From assembly GCA_050015355.1 (NCBI GenBank), contig JBEKBO010000047.1, positions 1-30,512 of the forward strand: a DNA stretch of 30,512 nt, read 5' to 3'. Below are positions 1 to 7,313 of the stretch, in pieces; position 1 is the stretch's first letter, and each line of letters begins with the position of its first letter. A program made the translations under genes and the position numbers. A model generated the notes under the pieces. It did no database searches. It was not told the DNA's origin and was given only the letters and a program-made list of their open reading frames with translations. Source of the stretch: CAWBRT01 sp050015355. GTDB lineage: Bacteria > Acidobacteriota > Terriglobia > Terriglobales > Acidobacteriaceae.

Positions 1-1519
1 TCCCACGGCGGAACAGATAGCTGGCCAGCACGGGCGCGAGCAACATCGAGAAGACAAGCGAACCAAGCAACGCGAAAACGACAGTCCAGGCCATGGGCGT
101 GAACAGGCGTCCTTCAACGCGCTGCAAGGTGAGAATCGGCAGGTAGGACGTAATAACGATAGCTCGGGCGAAGAACACAGGCCGCTGTACTTCGTGGGCG
201 GCCAACTGGATTGTCCAACCGATGTTGTGCTCCTGCGCTTCGGGCGCCTCGAGACGGCGCAGAATATTCTCCACCATCACCACGCAGGTGTCGACGATCA
301 TGCCGAAGTCGAGTGCCCCGAGCGAAAGCAGGTTGGCGGGTATGTGGCGCAGGTCCAGCAGAATCGCGGCAAAAAACAGCGAGAACGGCATAGTCAAGGC
401 CACGATGAAGGCGGAGCGGACGTTTCCCAGAAAGAGAAACAAAATAAGGACGACCAGAGCAATTCCTTCGCTTAGATTGCGAAGTACGGTGTGCGTCGTG
501 TAGCGCACCAAATCATCGCGGTTTATATGGGGAACTATTTTCACGCCCGGCGGCAAAATGCGCTGGTTAAGTTCTTTGACCTTGGCGTCGATGGCCGCCA
601 GTGTGGCTTCCGCTTCGGCTCCCTTGCGCATCTGCACGATGCCTTCGACAGCGTCATTGTTGTCGACAACGCGGCCGTCTTCATGTCGAATGGCCTTACC
701 GAGCCGGCCAAGGCGGATCTTTGGTCCTTGGGTCACCACGGCGATGTCGCGAACCCGCACCGGCGTTCCGTTCTGTGCTTTCAGCACAGTCGCGCCGATG
801 TCATCGGTATTCTTCATCAGTCCGACGACGCGAATGTTGTAGGCTTGCTGGCCCTTCTCGATAAAGCTGCCCCCGGCATTGACGTTGTTGGCTGTGAGCG
901 CCTGCTCGACTTGTGCAATGCCCAATCCGTATGAGACCAGCTTGTCGGGGTTGACCTGCACCTGGTACTCGCGCGTCTCACCGCCAAAACTGGAGACGGA
1001 GGCCACGTTGGGTGCCGACATCAGGAATTTGAAGACGACCCAATCCTGCAGCGCCTTCAAATCCATCACCCCGTAGCGCGGGTTGGTGCTGACCAGGGTG
1101 TAGAAGTAAATCTGGCCGACCGGACTGAAATCGGGGCCGATCTGCGGATTCAATCCGGTCGGCAGATTGACCAGCGTCAACTTTTCCAGCACCTGTTGCC
1201 GGTTCTGGAGGTTTTCGCTGTCATCATCGAAGATCACGGTGATGAACGACAGCCCGGCGAGCGACAACGAACGCAGATGCGTCATATGTCCGACGCCGTT
1301 GAGCTGCGTTTCGATGGGAATGGTGACCTGCTGCTCGACTTCTTCCGCTGCCCGGCCCGGCCATTGCGTAATAACCCAGGCGTACTTGTCGGCGACATCC
1401 GGGTAGGCTTCCACGGGCAGCCGGTGGAACGAGATGATGCCCCAGATCAGCAGTAAGATCCCGAGACTCAGGACCAACATCTTACTCCGGAGCGCAAAGT
1501 CTACGATGTGCTTGATCAT
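1..1519 (-). CDS. RND heavy-metal efflux pump, CzcA/CusA type (partial, N-terminal ~506 aa)
   Basis: Inner-membrane permease subunit of a tripartite RND exporter, probably for metal cations. The frame opens with ATG at 1519 (MIKHIVDFALRSK) and stays open to the left edge, so only about half of a ~1,030-residue protein is present. The N-terminus has the usual first membrane helix followed by HRLPVEAYPDVAD and a stretch like QWPGRAAEEVEQQVTIP, which is the standard porter-domain opening of the CzcA family. The last visible part (RVEGRLFTPMAWTVVFALLG) is the region before transmembrane helices 5-6. The start is 3 nt after the stop of the adaptor gene, so the two are co-translated. The metal-binding residues that would separate CusA from CzcA lie outside the window, so the substrate is not settled. 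Confidence 0.93.
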   Translation of the reverse strand, partial: MIKHIVDFALRSKMLVLSLGILLLIWGIISFHRLPVEAYPDVADKYAWVITQWPGRAAEEVEQQVTIPIETQLNGVGHMTHLRSLSLAGLSFITVIFDDDSENLQNRQQVLEKLTLVNLPTGLNPQIGPDFSPVGQIYFYTLVSTNPRYGVMDLKALQDWVVFKFLMSAPNVASVSSFGGETREYQVQVNPDKLVSYGLGIAQVEQALTANNVNAGGSFIEKGQQAYNIRVVGLMKNTDDIGATVLKAQNGTPVRVRDIAVVTQGPKIRLGRLGKAIRHEDGRVVDNNDAVEGIVQMRKGAEAEATLAAIDAKVKELNQRILPPGVKIVPHINRDDLVRYTTHTVLRNLSEGIALVVLILFLFLGNVRSAFIVALTMPFSLFFAAILLDLRHIPANLLSLGALDFGMIVDTCVVMVENILRRLEAPEAQEHNIGWTIQLAAHEVQRPVFFARAIVITSYLPILTLQRVEGRLFTPMAWTVVFALLGSLVFSMLLAPVLASYLFRRG

Positions 1520-1522
1520 CGG

Positions 1523-2704
1523 TTATTGCGACTCCGAAGCACTCGAAAACTGGAGAGCGTTGATCACCACCTTGGACTGGACATCAAGCCCGGCCATCAC
1601 CTGTTGAACGTCATCAGGCAACACCGGGCCAAGTTGCACCTCCTGCCGGCGGAACTGCTTGCCGCCCATGGGCACAAATACCCAATCCTTGTCATGCATC
1701 CGGATGACGGCCGAGGTCGGAATCACCACACGAATTTGTGACTTGACCGACCGGAACGACGCCGTGACAAACATTCCGGAGCGAAGCACCCTGCCTGGAT
1801 TGTCGATCTCGATGCGCACCTTTGCCGAGCGGGTTGCAGGATCGAGCACGCGACTGATGTTGCTCACCTTGCCGTTGAACGTGCGATCCGGAATGGCGTT
1901 CGCACGGATCTGGGCGATGTCCCCGACGTGAATCCGCATCAGCACATCTTCATAGGCGTCACACAGCACCCACACGCGAGAGAGGTCGGCGATGGTAAAC
2001 AGGTTGGGGGAATTATCCATGGAACGTACGCCGGTGCCGCCAGTTACGTTTTGCTCGACAATGGTGCCGGAGATAGGCGCACGGACATCGAGAATGGGAG
2101 ACGGGTGCATGGGATCGGCCCCAAGAATTCGTACCCGTTGCTCGGCCGTCATGAAGTCGACCTTGGCCTTTTCTTCAGTATCGTGCGCGAGTTCAAGATC
2201 CTTTTGCGCAATAGCTCCTTTGTCATATAACAACTGCGACCGCTGGAGCTGTTTGCGTGCGAGCAGTTCGTCGGCCTGGAACTTCTGCAGATCGGAGAAT
2301 GCCGAGGAGACGTCCGGGCTGCTGATTCGCACCAGTACCTGGCCTTTTTGCACGTCGTCGCCGAGGCGCACGCGGATGTCCACCGCGCGGCCTCCCGAAA
2401 GCGAAAGCACCGGCACCGTCCGATTGACATCCGGAGTAACTACCCCGTTGACGTGAAGTTCATCGAAGACCTGCCGTGCGCTGACATCGGCAACCGGGAA
2501 GCGTTCCGGAGCACTCATCTCAATCACGTTCGGGTCCGGAGAGGTGATCACCTGCGTTTTGGCCGGTTCGGAGATGGCCCGCGAACACGCCGCGTTGCCA
2601 AACAGCGCCAGCAAGCTGATCGCAAGGAGAAGAGCCATCCGGCTCCTCGCGGCAAGCCGTGACAGACGATTTCTGAACTGGCTGGATAAGTACAGCTTCG
2701 ACAT
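1523..2704 (-). CDS. RND efflux periplasmic adaptor (membrane fusion protein, HlyD/CzcB type)
   Basis: Periplasmic adaptor linking the RND pump to an outer membrane channel. I start it at ATG 2704 (MSKLYLSSQ, 393 aa), which has a GGGGG stretch just upstream. The longer open frame to 2818 would run through tatA. Visible order: a basic N-terminus and hydrophobic segment (MALLLAISLLALFGNAAC) that may be a lipoprotein signal although the lipobox is imperfect; a lipoyl half-motif (VRLGDDVQKGQVLVRIS); a helical hairpin rich in Q, L, E and K (SDLQKFQADELLARKQLQRS...); the second lipoyl half (VRAPISGTIVEQNV); then beta-barrel and membrane-proximal domains (VGDIAQIRANAIPDRTFNGK). Gene order adaptor-then-pump is typical of czcB-czcA. 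No outer membrane factor is seen in the window. Confidence 0.93.
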   Translation of the reverse strand: MSKLYLSSQFRNRLSRLAARSRMALLLAISLLALFGNAACSRAISEPAKTQVITSPDPNVIEMSAPERFPVADVSARQVFDELHVNGVVTPDVNRTVPVLSLSGGRAVDIRVRLGDDVQKGQVLVRISSPDVSSAFSDLQKFQADELLARKQLQRSQLLYDKGAIAQKDLELAHDTEEKAKVDFMTAEQRVRILGADPMHPSPILDVRAPISGTIVEQNVTGGTGVRSMDNSPNLFTIADLSRVWVLCDAYEDVLMRIHVGDIAQIRANAIPDRTFNGKVSNISRVLDPATRSAKVRIEIDNPGRVLRSGMFVTASFRSVKSQIRVVIPTSAVIRMHDKDWVFVPMGGKQFRRQEVQLGPVLPDDVQQVMAGLDVQSKVVINALQFSSASESQ

Positions 2705-2744
2705 TAAGCCCCCGCGTGCCGGCAATTTTGTTTTCAGCAGCTTG

Positions 2745-2945
2745 TTAAGAAGCCGGATTCTTGTCTTTGTCTGAAGAGCTCGCCGCTGATGCCTTCTCCG
2801 GTTCGTCCTTGATCGCATCCTTGAATCCGCGAATTCCTTCTCCCAATCCTTTGCCCAGATCCTTCAGCTTGCTGGGGCCGAAAACGAGCAGCGCGATACA
2901 GAGAATTACAAGCAAGTGCATTGGTTGGGCAAGACCTTCGAACAT
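2745..2945 (-). CDS. tatA: Sec-independent translocase subunit TatA
   Basis: A 66-aa protein that forms the pore-like part of the twin-arginine translocase, which exports folded cofactor proteins. It has one N-terminal hydrophobic helix (HLLVILCIALLVFGPSKL), the FGP hinge, an amphipathic helix (KDLGKGLGEGIRGFKDAIKD) and a charged tail rich in K, D and S. The ATG at 2945 has GGAGG five bases upstream; an in-frame TTG four codons earlier overlaps that ribosome site and is less likely. It is a lone tat gene with no tatB/tatC nearby, placed divergently from the kinase/regulator pair. The Rieske protein in this window carries an RR signal and is a likely client. Confidence 0.92.
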   Translation of the reverse strand: MFEGLAQPMHLLVILCIALLVFGPSKLKDLGKGLGEGIRGFKDAIKDEPEKASAASSSDKDKNPAS

Positions 2946-3026
2946 AACGACCTCCAAAACCGCACCCGAACCGTGAGTTCAGGTGCCGAAACTTGATGAT
3001 CTCCAACTTGGAAGAAAGCGGGAAGG

Positions 3027-3080
3027 CTATCTTTTGGTCGCCAGAGGCTATCTTTTGGCCAGCCCCAACCTATCTTTCGG
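3027..3080. promoter_or_regulatory. Three direct repeats on 21/22-nt spacing (probable operator)
   Basis: The 11-mer ctatcttttgg occurs at 3027-3037 and 3048-3058, and as ctatctttcgg at 3070-3080. The start-to-start distances of 21 and 22 nt are two helical turns, so all copies face the same side of the DNA. The array sits in the divergent region between tatA (start 2945) and the kinase gene (start 3146). Arrays of this shape usually bind a multimeric regulator; the LuxR-type regulator encoded just downstream is the obvious candidate, but that is inference. Confidence 0.6.
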
Positions 3081-3145
3081 CCATTTTGCTCAATATTAGG
3101 TTACGGCGTACCTTGTAATTTGACAACATACCTCCAGAGGGAAAC

Positions 3146-4543
3146 ATGCGCCTCCCGACCGCGCTTTCCATTTATGCTCCCGAAAACCGTACGAGGCTGC
3201 TGTTCCTCGCGGCCGTGCTTGTGGTGGTAATCGCGCTGGTCGACTGGCAGACAGCGCCGTATATTTCTCTAGGGTTTCTGTATTTGTTCCCGATCATGAT
3301 TGCCGGCGGATTTCTTTCGCGCACGAAAATCGTCACTCTTGCCTTCTTGTGCGCTCTGCTTCAAGAAGAGTTCAGTAATCTGCCTCCCGCTGATGCCATA
3401 ACCCGGCTCGTGCTCTCCTCGGCCGGCTTTGTCGGTACCGGGTTATTCATTTCGGAACTGCTTCGAAATCGCCGAATTGTTCTCAAACATCTGCAAGAAC
3501 TGGAGGGCCAAGTCCAACTTCGTCGCGAAGCCGAAGAGCAGTTACGAGTGCTGGTTGAAAGCAGTCCCGCGGCGATTATTACCGTGGACTCGGAAGGGGC
3601 GATCGTTCTCGCCAATGAGGCGGCACAACATCTGCTGGCTCCTGGCGGGCAGCAGCTTCCGGGAAGAAATGTTCATACTTACTTGCCGGCTTTGCTCGCC
3701 GCTGTCCAATCCCGGCGCCCACAGGGTTTCCGCACCAGCTTGCAATGCCGAGGCAAGCGCAGCAATGGCGAAGTCTTCCTTGCCGGAGTGTGGTTTTCGA
3801 CCTACCCCACGCTTTCGGGAAATCGGTTGGCGGCAATCATTGTTGACCTGTCGGAGGATCTACGTAACCGGGAAGACCTGAGCCTCGACTACCTCTTGAA
3901 GAACACCCGAATCCTGATGAGCGCCGTCTCTCACGAGATCCGCAATCTCTGTGGCGCGGCATTAGTTGTGCACAAGAACTTAGCCCGGGTGAATGCCCTG
4001 CAAGGGAATGCCGACTTCGAAGCCCTGGGCACACTGATTCAGGGCCTGGAAAAGCTTTCGTCGATGGAGTTGCGCAATCCAGCCGAGCAGGCTCGCTCCG
4101 CAATTGAGCTGGCACCGTTGCTGGATGAGTTGAGAGTATTGTTGGAGTCGGCGTATCACGAAGCCGATATGGAACTGGGCTGGGCGGTCGAAGATTCGTT
4201 GCCTTTGGTGTGGGCAGATCGCTACGGTCTTATGCAGGTGTTCTTAAATCTGGCGAAGAACAGCCGGCGCGCGATGCAGAATGGTACGGAGAAGAAGCTT
4301 ACGGTTAGCACCTCGATGCAGAACGAAACAGTAGTGGTGCGGTTCGAGGATACGGGTACTGGCATCGCGAACCCGCAGAATCTTTTCCGTCCGTTTCAGC
4401 GAGATGCCCAAGCAACGGGACTGGGTTTATACGTCTCTCGCGCTCTAGTCAAGAGTTTCAGCGGCGATCTCGTTTTTGAGCCCCGCGATCGAGGTTGCTG
4501 CTTTGCCGTAGTGCTGCAAGCAGTGGGTGCGAAAGGTCATTGA
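3146..4543 (+). CDS. Membrane-bound PAS sensor histidine kinase
   Basis: A 465-aa sensor kinase. About four hydrophobic segments lie within residues 15-105 (for example LLFLAAVLVVVIALV). A short coiled linker follows, then a PAS domain at about 133-240 (ESSPAAIITVDSEGAIVLAN). The phospho-acceptor is His263 in AVSHEIRN. The HATPase domain has an N box LNLAKNSRRAM, a G1 box DTGTGI and a G2 box GLGLYVSRAL. The N box has Lys-Asn-Ser in place of the more usual Asn-Ala pattern, but the key Asn is kept. The start ATG follows an AGAGGGA ribosome site. The stop overlaps the ATG of the response regulator by one base, so they form a cognate pair. No ligand can be inferred from the PAS sequence. Confidence 0.92.
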   Translation: MRLPTALSIYAPENRTRLLFLAAVLVVVIALVDWQTAPYISLGFLYLFPIMIAGGFLSRTKIVTLAFLCALLQEEFSNLPPADAITRLVLSSAGFVGTGLFISELLRNRRIVLKHLQELEGQVQLRREAEEQLRVLVESSPAAIITVDSEGAIVLANEAAQHLLAPGGQQLPGRNVHTYLPALLAAVQSRRPQGFRTSLQCRGKRSNGEVFLAGVWFSTYPTLSGNRLAAIIVDLSEDLRNREDLSLDYLLKNTRILMSAVSHEIRNLCGAALVVHKNLARVNALQGNADFEALGTLIQGLEKLSSMELRNPAEQARSAIELAPLLDELRVLLESAYHEADMELGWAVEDSLPLVWADRYGLMQVFLNLAKNSRRAMQNGTEKKLTVSTSMQNETVVVRFEDTGTGIANPQNLFRPFQRDAQATGLGLYVSRALVKSFSGDLVFEPRDRGCCFAVVLQAVGAKGH

Positions 4544-5199
4544 TGCCTGAGGAGAGTCGAAACGCGCGCATATTGCTGGTAGATGACCACGCGCTGTTCC
4601 GGGAGAGCGTGGCTCGATTTCTGGATGAAGAACCCGGCTTCGAAGTGGTCGGAGGCTGCGGAACCGTTGAGGAAGCACGGAAGATACTGCAGGAGAAGAC
4701 CGTCGATCTCGTGCTCTTGGACTTCGACCTCGGCCAGCAGGACGGTTTGGATTTCATGCGGGTCGCTGAAGGCCTTCGGTTTAAGGGAAAGGTTTTGCTT
4801 GTTACTGCTGGGCTTAATGACGCCGATGCAGCAAACCTGTTAAGAAAAGGGATTGTCGGCATTTTCCCGAAGCACAATTCTCCTGAACTCCTTTCACAGG
4901 CAATCCGCGAGGCCTTATCGGGAAAGGCGTGGTTCGAACAAAGCCAGCTTCAGAAGATTGCTGGGAGCGCGATTTCGGCAGAGGATGAACCAGCCCGCTC
5001 TGGCAAGCTCACGGAGCGCGAACGCCAGGTGCTCTCGTTTGTATTTGACGGCTTGGCGAACAAAGAAATCGCTGATCAGCTGCAGGTTTCCGAAAGTTCG
5101 GTTAAAGGCACGTTGCAGCAGCTATTTCAGAAGACAGGTGCCCGCACGCGCGGCCAGCTTGTCCGAATCGCACTCGAACAATTCAAAGATCAACTCTGA
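4543..5199 (+). CDS. Two-component response regulator, NarL/FixJ (LuxR HTH) type
   Basis: A 218-aa DNA-binding response regulator. The receiver has the acidic pair Asp14-Asp15 (LLVDDHALFRE), the phospho-acceptor Asp60 in LVLLDFDLG, and a Thr in the LLVTAGL strand. The C-terminal LuxR-type helix-turn-helix is clear: LTERERQVLSFVFDGLANKE then IADQLQVSESSVKGTLQQLF. I chose ATG 4543, which overlaps the kinase stop (TGATG), over an upstream in-frame ATG at 4495 that lies inside the kinase gene. It is probably activated by that kinase and may bind the repeat array at 3027-3080. Confidence 0.93.
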   Translation: MPEESRNARILLVDDHALFRESVARFLDEEPGFEVVGGCGTVEEARKILQEKTVDLVLLDFDLGQQDGLDFMRVAEGLRFKGKVLLVTAGLNDADAANLLRKGIVGIFPKHNSPELLSQAIREALSGKAWFEQSQLQKIAGSAISAEDEPARSGKLTERERQVLSFVFDGLANKEIADQLQVSESSVKGTLQQLFQKTGARTRGQLVRIALEQFKDQL

Positions 5200-5347
5200 A
5201 ATGCCAGGAGTGCATCTTGTCATATCATCGAGCATCTCTCATGCCGTGGTTGGGTCTGTTTCAAGAGACATCCGAAAAGCTTGATAGCGCTCCGCACGAG
5301 GCCGAGGCACGGCGCATCTTCACTCTCACGCGATGAATGAATAACTC

Positions 5348-6601
5348 TCACTTAGCGCCTTCCGCGATGTCGAGATTCAATGTGACTCGCTCGCCATTGA
5401 TCAGTACCAGTCCGGAATTGATCAGATCCTGGCCGCTACAATCGTAGCGCGCGAAGCACTCCATGGCTTTGAAGGAGAAGTAGAACTCGACCGCTTGTGG
5501 ATTAGGACTACTCGCCTGCTTAACCGTTGTGCTGAAGGAAATTCCGTCGAAATCCGACACGTTTGGGAAATACGCAAGCGTGGGGCGCACGAGATGCGCT
5601 ATGTGATCATCGAACGCAAGCGCCGCCCGCTTGTAGCGCGAAGCTTCCGTCGCAAGTTCCAGCCTGGTTTCCACTGAAAGTTGAAGATATGCGCCTCCGT
5701 GGAAACCGATGAAACTCGGCGGCGCAAACGGAACCCAATGGGCCTGGTCTTTGACGCCGTCGAGGAGGCGCGCGATCGGGTCCGCGTATGACAGATTGAG
5801 ACTCGCAAGCGTTTGCGGCAGCACCAGCCGGTTCATAGGTTCTGCCTTTACCAGCTTCTCGGAAACCGGAACGCCGGCGGACACAGGAAGCGCCGATCCG
5901 GCCCCCGTCGTCCCGCGTTGGCGCTGGCGTTTATCATCCCGGGCTTTCTGAATTTCCTCATCGGGAGGCCTCTTGCCATTCACCCACAGGTCGAAGGGTT
6001 CCGCGTCCACAAACACTTCCGAGTCGAGCAGAGCAGCTTGCACCTGCTCCGGGTTGGCGGCGGCGATCATGTGTTGCGCCGCCGCTCGCGGAAAGACGAA
6101 CATCATGTTCTCCGGATTCTCGGTCGACATGCCCATCACTTTTCGTTTGACGTGGTGCGAAACTTCAATCGCGAACGAGACGAAGCTGTCGTCCGCGGCG
6201 AAAAGCGGCTCCGCCGAATGCAGAATCGGGATCACCACATCTTCCATTGTCTTTTTGACGCGCTCGTTCTTCCCCATCAGTTCGCCGGAGTACGCGGCGA
6301 AGTAGTTTCCCGTGATCGCCAGCACCGTGTGTCCCTGGTATTTTTCGAAACGAATCGAGCGCTGAGCCGCCCTGATCTGCCGCTCTTCATCGATATCGAG
6401 CACGCGGCTGAAATAAAAGTGATAGGGGAATCGGTGTGCTTCCAGTTCCGCCCCAATCGCCTTCAGTTGCGGCATGTATTTCCGCTGTAACGCGCGAGCA
6501 TTGCCGTCCTTCACTTCCTCGGGCAGCAAAACCTGCGCCCCGGCTGCGGTCGTAAGCATCAGCAGTAGAACTGCGATGTAGCGTCTAATTGGCTTTGGCA
6601 T
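5348..6601 (-). CDS. Secreted protein of unknown function, last gene of the respiratory operon
   Basis: A 417-aa protein that I do not recognise. It begins MPKPIRRYIAVLLLMLTTAA with a plain Sec signal peptide likely cut near AGAQ. The mature part is alpha/beta in character, with a Lys/Arg/Asp/Gln-rich linker (KARDDKRQRQRG) in the middle and two Cys near the C-terminus (MECFARYDCSG). There is no heme motif and no obvious enzyme motif. The ATG at 6601 lies 17 nt inside the upstream mono-heme lipoprotein gene, so translation is coupled. Ending the operon, it may be an accessory or assembly factor of the electron-transfer system. Confidence 0.85.
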   Translation of the reverse strand: MPKPIRRYIAVLLLMLTTAAGAQVLLPEEVKDGNARALQRKYMPQLKAIGAELEAHRFPYHFYFSRVLDIDEERQIRAAQRSIRFEKYQGHTVLAITGNYFAAYSGELMGKNERVKKTMEDVVIPILHSAEPLFAADDSFVSFAIEVSHHVKRKVMGMSTENPENMMFVFPRAAAQHMIAAANPEQVQAALLDSEVFVDAEPFDLWVNGKRPPDEEIQKARDDKRQRQRGTTGAGSALPVSAGVPVSEKLVKAEPMNRLVLPQTLASLNLSYADPIARLLDGVKDQAHWVPFAPPSFIGFHGGAYLQLSVETRLELATEASRYKRAALAFDDHIAHLVRPTLAYFPNVSDFDGISFSTTVKQASSPNPQAVEFYFSFKAMECFARYDCSGQDLINSGLVLINGERVTLNLDIAEGAK

Positions 6602-7313
6602 AGACAATTCCCGCCGAGCGATAAGGTGGATCAGAGACCGCTCGGATATAGGCAATCAGCGCCTGAATATCGCTTTTGCTCAGCGTGTAGCCAAATGGCG
6701 GCATCTCCGCGGATCTGCTCAGCGCCGGCCCGCCGTGACTGATGATTGCCGCCAAATCATCGTCAGAAAGCTTGTTCAAGGCTTCTCCCTCGCTGAACGG
6801 GTGCGGCTTGGTGCTGAGATTGTCATAGTTTGAAACACGCTCCGGCGTTGACTCGCTATCGTGGCAGCGCGAGCAGTAACGATCGTTGAGCGCTCGTCCG
6901 AGCGTTCCCTGGTATCCCAGGGCAATCTCGTCGCCCTTAACCTCAATGCGTTTGTTCGAGGCATCTGTCGTGTAGGCGGTGAGGCGATACCGGCCCGCCA
7001 TGCCGCCCAGGGTGACGGTTGTGCTCACCTGTCCGCTGGAATCGGTGATCGCATACGGTGGGTCGAAGCTGATCCCGTTCGCCCCGGAGAACCACACTGG
7101 CGCTCCAGCCACGCCGTTGTTCTGCGCGTCGTTTACCTGCACGACAAGCGGTTGATCGAGGATCGATCCCACGGCGCCGGCCTGCTTGTCTCCTCCGGAA
7201 AGCACGATTGCCGTTCCATATGCGGTGGGCGCCGCGGGTGCAGGCGCTTTCGGCTTCTGCGAACAGCCCACCAGCAGTGTAAGAAATATTGCGATTGCGG
7301 TCCGGTGCTTCAT
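6585..7313 (-). CDS. Mono-heme cytochrome c lipoprotein with Ig-like domain
   Basis: A 242-aa predicted lipoprotein: MKHRTAIAIFLTLLVGC gives a good lipobox with Cys17. A Pro/Ala linker leads to a bacterial Ig-like domain (about 35-128; VVQVNDAQNNGVAGAPVWFS, STTVTLGGMAGRYRLTAYTT) and then a class I cytochrome c domain. Heme is attached at Cys147/Cys150/His151 (CSRCH) and Met204 in AEMPPFG is the likely distal ligand. The start ATG 7313 shares an ATGA overlap with the stop of the multiheme gene. Likely role: a membrane-tethered periplasmic or outer-membrane electron carrier next to the bc-type complex, with the Ig-like domain as spacer or docking module. Confidence 0.88.
   Translation of the reverse strand: MKHRTAIAIFLTLLVGCSQKPKAPAPAAPTAYGTAIVLSGGDKQAGAVGSILDQPLVVQVNDAQNNGVAGAPVWFSGANGISFDPPYAITDSSGQVSTTVTLGGMAGRYRLTAYTTDASNKRIEVKGDEIALGYQGTLGRALNDRYCSRCHDSESTPERVSNYDNLSTKPHPFSEGEALNKLSDDDLAAIISHGGPALSRSAEMPPFGYTLSKSDIQALIAYIRAVSDPPYRSAGIVYAKAN

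Noticed and set aside
2705..2818. Upstream extension of the efflux adaptor
   Set aside because: Would place 38 Arg-rich residues inside tatA; the ATG at 2704 has its own ribosome site followed by a plausible signal peptide.
5200..5347. Terminator between the response regulator and the convergent operon
   Set aside because: I looked for a stem with a T-run on either strand and found none that is convincing.
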